From Knufia peltigerae (Eukaryota; Ascomycota; Eurotiomycetes; Chaetothyriales; Trichomeriaceae), in contig JAPDRN010000036.1 of NCBI GenBank assembly GCA_030247855.1, positions 124,001 to 188,000 on the forward strand: 64,000 nucleotides of DNA, read 5' to 3'. The notes beneath the pieces were generated by a model that saw only the letters and a program-made list of their open reading frames with translations, ran no database searches and had not been told where the DNA came from. Shown in pieces: positions 34,097 to 44,589 of the stretch. How positions within the stretch are numbered: the first letter of the stretch is position 1; every line of letters starts with the position of its first letter. Made by a program: the position numbers and the translations under genes.

Positions 34097-37000
34097 TCAT
34101 AATACCGAGCCATTCTTCTCCTTCAAATGCAGACCACCTAACCATTGATTCACCCATTCTACTCTCACGGGCCCTATTTCTCTTAAGGTCGAGCTGCTCT
34201 TTTGGGTCTGCTCAGTCTGGTACTTCGGGGCATCTGCCAGGGTTTCGTCTCGTCTCAATAGTAGGCTCTCGTAGAAAGGCACAATCTTGGCTGCAGGATT
34301 GGTCGTGGCATTGGTTCCCGCATCGAGGGCTGGCCTTGAGCCTACCAGCTCAATCCAATCTGACAATGGAACCACCTTGTCTATTCCGAGCAAGTCCTGC
34401 ACAGCAGGCAGGATGTCTTGTTGCCAAGTTACACTCGTCGGGTTGATGAGATGGTAAACGCGTGAAGTCAAAAGACAGTCCGCTCCCCCAGAGTGCTTCC
34501 GGCGTTCAACCTCCTCGTTGTCGAATTCCAATAGCTCAATGGTGATTTCGGCAAGTGTATTCACAGGTATCCAGTCGATCTTCTCCATGCGGCCGAGCGT
34601 ATCAGGCAAAACTCGCAACGTGTCCGAGCTAATGATCAAGCTGGGGAACCATTCTTGGACATTCCAAACCTCCAATGTCGCATTGTCTCCCGCAGAATCT
34701 GTAGTCGGTACGGGTCCGGCGATTTGGCCAACACGGAGGCTCGTTGTGGGCACACGACCTTGTGAGGCTGTCATCGCGGCGTCAAGAATTCGTTCTGCAA
34801 TGTATTTTGACTCGCCATAGCCCATGTGCGACGGCAAAGAATTGTCCCGGACGATCTTCTCCGGAACTGATTGCTTGAGACCTCCGGATGTCACCGAAGA
34901 CAAACTGGACACAAAGACAATGTGTGCACTCTTGGACGACCGAACGCTGAAGTCTGCAAACCGACGAACGCTTGCGATATGGACTTTCTCAAAAGAAACG
35001 ACCGATAGGTTGAAATTCACTGGCCAAGCGTTCAGAATAACATGGGTGACGGACTGAAGCAGGTCCTGGTACACGTTTTCCTCGAGACCCAGGCAGCGTG
35101 CTCCCATGTTTGTTGTCTGGAAGAATTGAACACGTCCGGGATCTGACATTCTTGTGGACAGATTCCGGTTCAGAATTGTCTTCTTCCATTTTGCTTCTGC
35201 ATCGGCGGACCGATTCAAGCAGACAACTTTGGAAACCGATGGATGACGGAGAAGTTTTTCGAGAATGTGTGATCCAAGTGATCCTGTTGAGCCTGTCAAG
35301 ATAACGGTCCAAGCCTTCTTTTCAACAACGTCGGTGTTATCGCTCTTGGTAGTTTCGGAGATTTGGTGCTCCGTACCATTACTGAGAATCGCGGGCGGGC
35401 AGTCCCAGTTTTGTGTCCATCTGTCAATAATGTCTTGAATCCTGCTCTCGCGATCTTGGTTCACGGGACCATCTTGGTCTTTGCTTGAACTGGATCTCTC
35501 GTTCGCAGTATAGCTCTGAACTATGTCGTTCAATGCTTGCGATAAGGAGTCGATTGTTGGGTTGTTATATATAATTGTTGAAGTTAATTCGGCGATTCGA
35601 TCGAGACTCACAGGATTCCTCACCACTGCTTTTATGGCTCGAACCATACGGACAACATGGAGTGAATCCATCCCTTGCATGAACAAATCAGAGTCCTGGG
35701 AAGGATCGGTGGTCCACCCAGTTACATTTCTCACAAGGTGTTGCACAAAATCTTGAACTGATTTCCGGTCACTGAAGTCAACATTCTTTGGAACATCACT
35801 GAGGTCAATGTTGTCTGCCTCTGTCTCTACTCGGCGATATAATGCTTCGATCTCTTTCAGATATAGATCTACCGTTGGCTTTCTTCTGACGCTGAGTTTT
35901 GGCGTGCGAAGGAATGGCTTCTCTGGCGATGAAAAGAGTATTAAAGGTGCCGTGAGTTGTCCGTGCTTGGGGGCAGTCTTATTGGCGGCTTCGATGGTGG
36001 GCCAAATGGCGTTCAACAAGCCCCTTTTCTCGCTCTCCTTGTCGAGATCTATGCCTTTGACTTCCAGAAGCAGTGCCGGCTGGAATCGTCCCTGCCCAAC
36101 GACCAGCGCGCCAGTTATGACAGGATGCGCTTTTGCAATAAGTGACTCGGTGTCAACGGGATTCAGCTTCTCACCGTTTGATAGAACAATCACATCATCA
36201 GCCCTACCGCGGGTACGCCACAGATACGGCTTTTCAGGGTGTTGCACGTAGAGGTCTTTTGTTGCCCACTCGTTCAGGTGGGGAAAGAGCTCGAAGACAG
36301 GCTGCAGTCCAGGAACATTGACGTCTGTTTTCTTGATGAAAAGCTCACAGAGGCTGCCGGAATCATCGATCGGTCTCATATCGATCCCGCTCCACTTGTG
36401 AAAGTGGAAATATTGCCACTCCTGTTCTGGATCCTCCAGTTCGAGCAGAGGAATCAGACCGACTTCCGTAGTACCAATGAAATGTGGGCAGCTCTTCTGG
36501 CGCGTGAGTAAAGTGTCACCACAGTACTTGCTCAAGGGTCCAGAGCCGAACTGCACGAATTTAAGCATGGCAAGAGTGTCGAAATATTCAGGAACACTCA
36601 GCATCTCCTCAACCAAAAATGGGGGAATGACGGTGCCATCACACTTCCCGTGGCGAAGAATCCCATCGACGACTGGAGCACTCAGTGGAACGGCTGGAGG
36701 TTGAAACACCATGACAATGTCGTGATAAAGTGATTTCAGGAGACCTAGTAGGACTCCGCCGGCCTATGGTATACGAGACTATTAGCAGCTGGATACCTAT
36801 CGATAATAACAGAACGACTCTCAAGATCGGGGCAGAACTCACGTGGAAAAGGGGCATAGCCAAAAATAACCTGCATTCTCCATCAAATGGCTTGCGAGTG
36901 AGAACATCCAACCCGTCTTCTTTCGGGTAGTGTTGTATCACGTCTTCATGGAAGCCGTAACCTTGGGTTAGGGGAATCAGTTTGGGCAAGCCGGTAGTGC

Positions 37001-37772
37001 TATACCATGGATTAGTGTAGCCTTACTCGCGGGATGGCACGCATGTACATGGGTGCCGGATACTAAAAGACACGAACCTTGATGTATGAAGCATGACCAA
37101 TGGGTCCCATCTTGCCTTTTCCATCGCCCTGTTGTAGCCAAATGCATGAGTTGGTTCATCCTTCAACAACTCAAATTGTGATGGAGTAACGTATAAGGTG
37201 TCGTTCCAACTCTCCGTCTGACAACCGTTCGTGTTCAAGGCTTTTGGAAGCCTATTTGCGACCAACGCCTCCACTTTTAGCTTCAACTCGGTCGCACAAA
37301 GCCATTTATGACAGTCTGCCTCCTTCATAACAGCATATTGTGCCTCGTCACTGTTTCTAGGTGAGAGATATAACATCTTCTGCCTGTCAGCATCGTGAAA
37401 CTCGGTCAAAAGTCTTGTCTTTTCCTGGTTTCAGCTTACCTGAAAGCCAGCCTTGATGGCTGCAAGGGCAAAGATGATGTACCTGGTGTCGGGAGGGCCA
37501 AGGTATGCCAGAGGCTCAAATGATCGAAGTCTACATGATCCAATGGTATTCTGCATCCAATACGCAGCCCGGTCAATAGCGTAGCTGAACCGCCGGTATG
37601 TTATGTCTTCATATCCAGCGCTGGCTGTTTGAGGATTGACAGGTATTGAACCCCATATCTTATGTGGTTCTCTCGATGCCCGATCAGCGACTAGATTGGG
37701 TAGAAGTCTAGGCAACGGGAGAGCAATAGCTCCTGATTTGGCTGCAACCAATGGAACAGCTTCCTTTGCCAT
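34097..37772 (-). CDS. Adenylate-forming (carboxylic acid) reductase, A-T-R architecture
   Basis: Four exons (37772-37440, 37379-37078, 36999-36843, 36763-34097) give 1152 residues. The adenylation domain has STTGLPKL (about residue 212, built across a splice), GTTEVGLIP and WRTRGRADDVIVLSNGEKLNP. A carrier domain follows, with the phosphopantetheine Ser in FMQGMDSLHVV (about 630). The C-terminal thioester-reductase domain has TGSTGSLGSHIL (about 755) and YGESKYIAERIL. This is the layout of fungal NRPS-like/Lys2-like carboxylate reductases: they activate an acid as AMP ester, load it on the carrier and release it as an aldehyde with NADPH. No condensation domain. It needs a phosphopantetheinyl transferase from elsewhere. 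It could reduce a ring-cleavage acid; the real substrate is unknown. Confidence 0.92.
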
Positions 37773-38372
37773 GTTATGAATATCTGAAGGTTGTGTAAGA
37801 AAGGAAGTCAGTTGGACAATCCACAGCTTCGTTTATGCAAAGCCAGGTCAGTATAGGTGTGCGACTCGATGACTCTCGAAATCGAACTATACCACAGAAG
37901 TATCATAAAATACTCATGTAACTTGATTTGTGCCGAACAGGTTTCCGAATCAAATTTCCGGCCAGGGGTTGTACAGCCGTTGCTTGAGAGATTTAGAAAT
38001 GCTTCGGGATGTATCCGGAATCCAGACAGAGCACAAGGATTTAATGTCACCAGCAAGGGTAATGAATTGTAGAAAGAAACAAGTACATCCCGAATTGTGT
38101 TCATTGTGATGACAATTGCATATGGCCGGTATGATTATAGTGCATTTCCGGACTGGAGCTTTCCAGATCCCACCCGGGCTGGAGATGTTGCTGCCCCGTG
38201 TCCCGATCAATATCGACGTAGCAAAGCATGTTGAGGATCCGTTGGCTATATAGATACTCAATCTAAAATCCAAGAGACTATAAAGGCCTAGGGGCAAGTT
38301 TCCTTCCAGTATCGCGTTTTCTAGACATTGATAGTAAAGAATATCCATTTCCGGAGGATATCTTCCTAAGTG
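37773..38372. promoter_or_regulatory. Promoter region of the carboxylate reductase
   Basis: No coding gene seen. TTTCCGAAT near 37942-37950 (ATTCGGAAA on the minus strand) is another TCGGAA-type site. Confidence 0.35.
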
Positions 38373-39422
38373 CTAGTATGCTGATGTCCTACCACCATCA
38401 ACCGTGATAGATGACGCAGTGATATGACTGGCCATTGAACTTGCTAGGAAAATGCACGTGTCCGCCACTTCGTCCGCCAGCGCGAGCCTGCCTAAGGGGG
38501 TATTGTACATATTTGCAGGTGCCCATACCTCTGAGTGGGTCGACGGCGGCGTTTCCTGTTCTTGATGCTGTAGCTGTGCCCGCCGAGCTGCTATCATTGG
38601 TGTCTCGACCAAGCCAGGGCAGACGGCGTTGACCCTTACCAAGTCTTTGGCGTGGTCAATGCCAGCCGCCTTGGTGATCCCCATGACTGTATGCTTGGAG
38701 GCCACATATGGGAAGAGGTCCGGTATGACATTCGTCGCGCAGGTCGACGCAATGTTGACTATACTTCCTCTTTGGGCTCGAAGCGGACTGTGAGAGTCAA
38801 TAGTGACCCGAGGATCCTGTTCCAGCATTGCTCGAATTTCGAACTGTGTGCATAATGCCAATCCCCTAGCATTGATAGCTTGAATGTTGTCGTATTCCTG
38901 CATCGGATAGGTCGCTGTTGCAACGCGTGCTTTGCAGGAGATCTACCATCATCTCAGAACAAGCTAGAAACCTCGGCCAAAGAAGAAGGATAAAGATATA
39001 CATACTCCTGCAACGTTAAAGGCTGTAAGAGATATGTTGGTCAGCCTGAACACAACAGAAAAACATCCACATTGAAACCCCACAAACGCGGAAAATGGTG
39101 TGTTTCCTAACCATAGTCAAGCCTCCCGAAAGCTTCCAAAGTGCTCAGAACCAAATTCTCTGCTGGCGTGCTCTCGCTAACGTCAACATCCACCGTGAGG
39201 ACCTTTAGATGGCTATTAATCTCTTTTACCAGACATTCTGTCTGCTTGACATCCTCAAAGTTCCTATCAGCAATTGTAATAGCTCGGCATCCACTGGCCG
39301 CGCATGCGAGGGCGACAGCTCGTCCTATACCGGACCCTATTGACATTAGTCGACATGAAATATGAACATAGAACACTAATCATACCTGCTCCGGTAACAA
39401 GCGCAGTGCCTTTGAGCAGCAT
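38373..39422 (-). CDS. Short-chain dehydrogenase/reductase 4 with 17-nt microexon
   Basis: Four exons (39422-39386, 39336-39112, 39022-39006, 38942-38373) give about 282 residues. TGAGSGIGRAV is built across the first splice, FNVAG occupies the NAG position and lies almost entirely in the 17-nt third exon, and Ser (NIAST) with YVASK supplies the catalytic residues. The end is ITVDGGRTSAY. It is a classical SDR and intact once the microexon is included; skipping it would shift the frame. Neighbours are the carboxylate reductase and the esterase on the same strand, so it could process an alcohol/aldehyde in the same route. Confidence 0.86.
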
Positions 39423-39903
39423 CGTGGGCGGTAGTAAGTACCTTTCATGGATCTGAAGATATTGAACAATGTTACAAAGTTGGTATACGGAAATATTCGT
39501 GGCATGCCTCTTCGTGTCGGAACTCGGAAACAAGACCGCGGAAGGCCTGCGTCCACCATACTCGAAAGCCTCGCGCATGTCTTGCGAGAAATCCGTAGAC
39601 GGCAGAAATAGGGAGAACCCGATAACAGAATTAACTCAGGCAAATGATTTAACCAATACTAGCAATAGCAAGCATTGAATCTATCTACAACAGCAGCGGT
39701 GAACTAGCCCAGGGTCAAGGCGAAGCTAATCCTGTTGGGATGCTGTTTCTTATCGTGTCATTGATTTTAGTTTCGAAACCGAAGGTGGAACACGCATGAA
39801 TGCCTATACTCAGCGTGCAGTCCAGGTTATTTGTGTAAATGCGCCCATGACTGGAACATCTTTACATCGAGTCTTTCTGTTTTCTTTTCTTCACTTTTTC
39901 ATC
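39423..39903. promoter_or_regulatory. SDR 4 promoter region
   Basis: TCGGAACTCGGAAAC at about 39517-39531 contains two overlapping-phase TCGGAA units, the second being CTCGGAA (39523-39529). No gene recognised. Confidence 0.4.
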
Positions 39904-41004
39904 CTACATCAGCTTCCCGTCCAGAAAGGTTGTGATTCTCTCCAAACCTTCGTCGTGCGTGTCGTTGAATCTATATAGAGTAAATGCATGGAAACCTTCA
40001 TCGACCACGTCCAATTGGACATCATTTCCCGCTTGCTGCCATTTTATGGCCATGAAAATACTGTCGTCCAACAGAGGATCGACAGTGCCGACCAAGAATT
40101 GAGCCGGTGGCAGGTTTCGTAGGTCGGCATATAACGGTGAGAGTCTTGGACTTTTCCGCTCAGCCACAGGAACATGTCCGAAGGCGTTCTCTGTGAATTT
40201 CTCAGTGTGCTCTTTGCTGAGGAAGATCGAACGCTCATGAGACAACACGGAAGGAGTGTAAGTAAGGTCAAAGATGCCATAGCTGGAGCATATCGCACCC
40301 AGGCTTGACTCGACATCGATGTTGTGCTCGTCACGGAGCGCCAGAGCCACGGAGACTGACAGCCAGCCACCTGCTGATTCTCCACCCAAAACTCGTAGCG
40401 ATGAACCAAGAGCGCGGGCTCCTTCCTCTGAGAGCGTGTATAGAGCAGCATCGACGCAGTCGTTGAGTGCCGCAGGGTGTGGATGCTCAGGGGCGAGGCG
40501 ATACTCGACAGATACCATTGTCAATCCAAGAGCCTCGCTCAATTCTGTCAAGTATGGATCGTAGCTTGCATTGGATCCGATGGCGAAGCCCCCTACTCCT
40601 CTCAGTCAGTTCTGTGAAGGGGAGCCGTCTTGAAAGGAAAAGACATTGCTCTATACACTAGGGGTTCGGCTCTAGGAGAGAGACGATTGTACCACGCACG
40701 TACCAGCATGAAAATGAAGCCACACCCCCCTGGCAGACCTGGTCTCCGGTTTGATGATTCGAAGCTCAATTTGATGGTCATCTCGTCCCAAGATATTTAC
40801 AAAGGTGGCCTTTTCATTCAACACGGGCTTTGGAAATCCGTGGGAGCCCTGTCGTCGCGCCAGTCTATATTCCTCAACAGTAGGCCAACTGTACCATGGA
40901 AGGCTCTCTTGCTGTTCTTGCTCGATTTTTGAGAGGACAGCTTGACGCGCCTTGCGGACAGCATCGGAGATGGGGTGAGTATGTGGGTTCAGACGGGAAT
41001 CCAT
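39904..41004 (-). CDS. HSL-type alpha/beta hydrolase (esterase/lactonase candidate)
   Basis: Two exons (41004-40704, 40592-39904) give 329 residues. The hormone-sensitive-lipase signature is present with a change in the oxyanion-hole block: HFHAGGF instead of the usual HGGGF. VSVEYRLAPEHPHPA, the nucleophile motif GGESAGGW (Ser), VGTVDPLLDD (Asp) and EGFHAF (His) form the rest of the catalytic machinery. Such enzymes hydrolyse short acyl esters or lactones, exactly the products of Baeyer-Villiger oxidation, so lactone opening is a reasonable but unproved role. The start is the first ATG; a GTG further upstream in the same frame is unlikely in a fungus. Confidence 0.9.
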
Positions 41005-41530
41005 ATTGACTATCTCTTGTTGAAGGTGTTGCTGTGAGAGCGACACGTGTAGTTGAATCTGATGGAAATATATGAGGGATACGGCTTGTCATTCGGAAAT
41101 GTCAAGTCACTATTCTCGGTAAATAAGCACTCGGAATGTTTCTGATGAGGCGATTCCCGTTATTAAGTATCACTATGAGGCAGTGGCAAGAGTTCCGACT
41201 TGTTCGTGTTTATTGTCACTCGAGCGTGGTTGCGATGATCCACAGTTTTCGATGTGGATGTATGCTACAAGGCATTTCGTATTTGGATAGTTACCTATCA
41301 GACCCTGTCCAGTCTTTCCTTGCAATGGAAGATTTGCTCGTTGGAGTCATCCTTAACTCACATTTCCATTTTCAGTTGCTCTCATGAAACAATTTTGCCA
41401 GGGACTGATCGTGTGCTTCTTGTTAGTTCAGTCCTGCTAATCCCCCCCATACTGGTTTCGGGGCGTTCATTGGAAACCTCCATCTATATTGATAGTCTAT
41501 TATAGCTTTTATTAGTTGAATGATCTTTCC
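41005..41530. promoter_or_regulatory. Esterase promoter with TCGGAA-type sites
   Basis: ATTCGGAAA near 41092-41100 and CTCGGAAT at 41130-41137 lie 90-135 bp before the esterase start. No gene seen in the rest. Confidence 0.42.
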
Positions 41531-42443
41531 CTATGAGAAATTGAGGTCAGCGGAGGGGGGCTGTATTACACTTCCTGTAATATAGCTCGACACATCACTC
41601 AGCAAGAAGAGCAATAGCTTCGCAACTTCTTCAGGCTGGCCGGTCCTCTTCAAAGCCGTCTTCTGTGCCACCAATTGGTTTACTCTCTCGGGATCCCCGA
41701 TTGCGTGAAGGAGGGGGGTATTGATGAAACCTCTGTTGTAAACAATAGCTGTCAGATCTTCTTCTGTACTTTGTCCCGAGATGCGTTCGAACTTCTTCAC
41801 AAGAACTCACGGAGCAACAGCGTTGACCCTGATCCCACGTGCTCCTCCTTGCTGTGCAGCACTCTTGCTCAGGCCGATGACACCCCATTTGGCAGCTCCG
41901 TAGGGCGCATTTGTCGCCGACCCCATTTGACCGGCAATACTGGAGGCGTTCACGATACTTCCATTGTCTTTGATATACTTCAACTCAGCCTTTATCGAGT
42001 TTTTGACACCGTTCAGATTGACTCCTAGCATGAAGTCCCAATCTTCATCTTCAATGATGTTCAGGGAGTACCCTGTTCCCTTCCATCCCTGTGTTCCGAT
42101 TGTACCCGCCAAGTTTGCGGCACCGTCGATTCCACCGAAGCGGTCGGATGTCGTCTTGACAGCCTCCTCGACTTGAGAATAGTTGGTGACGTCTACCTGA
42201 AAAGCAAGTGTCTCTCCTCCTTTCAGTTTGGAAGCTTCGGCGACCACGTCGTCAGGTTTGACAATATCCAAGAGCCCTGAAACCCCGTCAGTTACCAACC
42301 TCAGCCAGTCATTCGCCGATGGGTGCGAAAACATTACCCAGGTTGGCGCCCTGTTCCGCCAACATCAGCGCAGTCGCACGCCCTTGACCAGAGTTGGCGC
42401 CTGTGATGATGAACGTCTTTCCTCTGAGGTCGTCGTATGACAT
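41531..42443 (-). CDS. Short-chain dehydrogenase/reductase 5
   Basis: Three exons (42443-42338, 42276-41811, 41732-41531) give about 257 residues. TGANSGQG, AANLAG, Ser (NASSIAG) and YGAAK are intact. Closely similar to SDR 2: same loop residues and an intron at the same place after RVNAVAP, while two other introns differ between the copies. The predicted end (VIQPPSADLNFS) lacks the usual VDGG-type tail seen in SDR 2; an unrecognised last intron starting near GTAATA just after the ITGS codons could explain this, so the last 12 residues are doubtful. It is the last oxidoreductase before the ferric-reductase-like gene. Confidence 0.85.
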
Positions 42444-42930
42444 TCTTGCGGGTGTGGGTGATTAGATTCTCTTGAAAGTGTAAAGGTAGTTAGTTCTCAG
42501 TGAAGCAAAGTCATCGAATCCTGGCCAAAGCCATAATGGGATCACTCTATCACAGCAGAGAAGACCATTGTATATTCCGATCGGTGCTTCTCTCCGCACC
42601 ATCACAGACTATATCCGGGTATCAGGTCTGTTATCCTTGAGTAACGAGCGGGGGTAATGGTAGACCTTGTCAATTCTCGGTATTGCATCTTCATTCCTGG
42701 TTTTTGTTCCGACTGCTACAGTCCCGAGGTTTCCATCGACTACTTCACTACTCTGAAGGGACTTGGCATGACAAGGGACTGATCGCTCCTACTAACAACA
42801 AATGTCGGAGCAGATCGTTTACAAAGACTTACAAAGGGAAATGGTTCACGATGTGACAATCTATGGATGTTCCACTTCAATGCTACATATCGCAGATGCT
42901 CGCAGATGCCCGCAGAGCGTATGATTGGTC
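42444..42930. promoter_or_regulatory. Intergenic region between SDR 5 and ferric-reductase-like gene
   Basis: Contains ATTCCGATCGG near 42574, with a CCGATCGG palindrome. No gene was supported; the small minus-strand frame at 42740-42967 has no recognised features. Confidence 0.35.
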
Positions 42931-44589
42931 CTAACTCCCTCCGAATCCAAACACTTCCTCGATCCATCTCAATTTGATACCTGATGCATTGACATGCCTC
43001 CCCATTGCTTTCCTCAGATCCGCCGACAATGACGCTGGCCCACAGACAAAGACATTAACCTCGTCAGCATTGAAGTCATGTTGACGACCTGCAGCTGAGG
43101 CAGCGAAAAAGTTGTCCACCATTGGAGCAATACTTGGTCTTTCCCCGAGTGTGTGTATCTTGAATCCAAGCAATTTTCCTCCCCCTGACACCATGTTCGA
43201 GTCTTGCGTAGGTGCAAGACTCATGTTAGCACTTTCACCTGTCACGTAGACATCAACGTCCATCTCTGTAACGGGTAAATGGCGTCGCAAAACCTCAACA
43301 CCCCAAGCAGCATCCGCAACACTCTTCACAAGCCATACCATCTTGACGTTCCTCTGAACTCCTTGTCGCCTGGCTTTGCTCAATAGCGCCATGTATATCG
43401 GTATCGTGTACGTAGCACCGACACCCCCAGCGACAAGTAACACCGGACCCGTCGTCTCGACATTGACCAACCTGTCAACATGATCACCGGCATCACCATA
43501 AGGTCCTTCGACCCGGATGTCGACCTTTTTTCCCGTCTTCGCCACCTCCGCCAACCATTTGGTCCCCGGTCCACCCAACCTTCTCACCACAAGCATCACC
43601 TCGACTACACCATCCTTTGGATGTGAGTCTGTCACGCTCACAACCGTAAACGGGTTCTTCACGCCACCCCCGTCCGGGGCGTGCACATACACGTGCTGAC
43701 CCGGCGTCGCCTTTGCGAGTCTCCCACCCTGTCGCACGCTCATCTTCACTTGGACCAATTGCCGTGTTGTATTCGAACCGGTAGTTCCCTGTAGATCCTC
43801 ACTCCTCACCTGGACGACCTCCCCGGCCCAGAATCTCCTCGTGACCACGTTCAACACCCACACCACGGCCACTTGACCCACGTACAGCCTGGTCCATTTG
43901 ACGTGCCAAAAGACAAACACAGGCAGTGCAAGTGCCAGGACGATATGGCTTCTCCAAAACAGGGCATGGTAAGCCCTTCTCCGGACAGCCGGCAGGCTCA
44001 ACACCCCCAGGAAATTGACGGTCCAAAACGCCAACAACCCGAACCTGACGTCCCAGTCACGAACGCGTTTCTCCAACCATCCCATCTTTGCAAAGAACCT
44101 CAAATACAAGACGGCATGTATACCCAAAAACAAATGCACCACCCGCCCCAAAAAGCGATGGTACACGTTGACCTTTTCGTGGCTCAATCCCGTGGCGGCC
44201 GCGACGGGACTAAGTGCTGTCCACTTCACGCTCATCAGGTACTGCAAGGGCATCTGACTGACGCCGACGTGGCCAAACGCTTTGGTGAGGTGCATGTAAT
44301 CTTCCCCCGTGCCGCGGAAGACCAAGAACAAGAGCCACGCCGTGTACGCGAGTCCAAACAACTGCACGGACAGAGGACCGAATTCGGAAACGTACGTCGT
44401 TTCGAGAACCCAGCCGATCCGTCTCAATTCTCGAGTGCCAGGGGACCAAAAGAGTAATCGGCGACACACATAAACCACCACCAACAAGACGACCGGACTG
44501 AGCCACGCATGCCACCCTGCTCGATCGAGGGCGTGGCGCCGGGCTTCGATTTGTTCCGGTGACAGATTGACGAATTTATAAGTCATCAT
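42931..44589 (-). CDS. Ferric-reductase-like transmembrane flavocytochrome
   Basis: Single-exon gene of 552 residues from the ATG at 44589. The frame is open for 76 more codons upstream, but that part is unlike the family, so the internal Met pair MMTYKF is preferred. Six or so hydrophobic segments carry paired histidines (YHRFLGRVVHLFLGIH; RSHIVLALALPVFVFWH) expected to hold two haems. NPFTVVS is the FAD-binding block, and LLVAGGVGATYTIPI and VFVCGPASLSADLRKAMG are the NADPH-binding blocks. Such proteins pass electrons across a membrane, usually to ferric or cupric ions. Whether it belongs to the cluster or only flanks it is unclear. Confidence 0.9.
   Translation of the reverse strand: MMTYKFVNLSPEQIEARRHALDRAGWHAWLSPVVLLVVVYVCRRLLFWSPGTRELRRIGWVLETTYVSEFGPLSVQLFGLAYTAWLLFLVFRGTGEDYMHLTKAFGHVGVSQMPLQYLMSVKWTALSPVAAATGLSHEKVNVYHRFLGRVVHLFLGIHAVLYLRFFAKMGWLEKRVRDWDVRFGLLAFWTVNFLGVLSLPAVRRRAYHALFWRSHIVLALALPVFVFWHVKWTRLYVGQVAVVWVLNVVTRRFWAGEVVQVRSEDLQGTTGSNTTRQLVQVKMSVRQGGRLAKATPGQHVYVHAPDGGGVKNPFTVVSVTDSHPKDGVVEVMLVVRRLGGPGTKWLAEVAKTGKKVDIRVEGPYGDAGDHVDRLVNVETTGPVLLVAGGVGATYTIPIYMALLSKARRQGVQRNVKMVWLVKSVADAAWGVEVLRRHLPVTEMDVDVYVTGESANMSLAPTQDSNMVSGGGKLLGFKIHTLGERPSIAPMVDNFFAASAAGRQHDFNADEVNVFVCGPASLSADLRKAMGRHVNASGIKLRWIEEVFGFGGS

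Noticed and set aside
42740..42967. 75-codon minus-strand frame next to the flavocytochrome
   Set aside because: Overlaps the flavocytochrome C-terminus and shows no domain.
43873..44457. 194-codon plus-strand frame
   Set aside because: Antisense to the membrane region of the ferric-reductase-like gene, which has clear family motifs.
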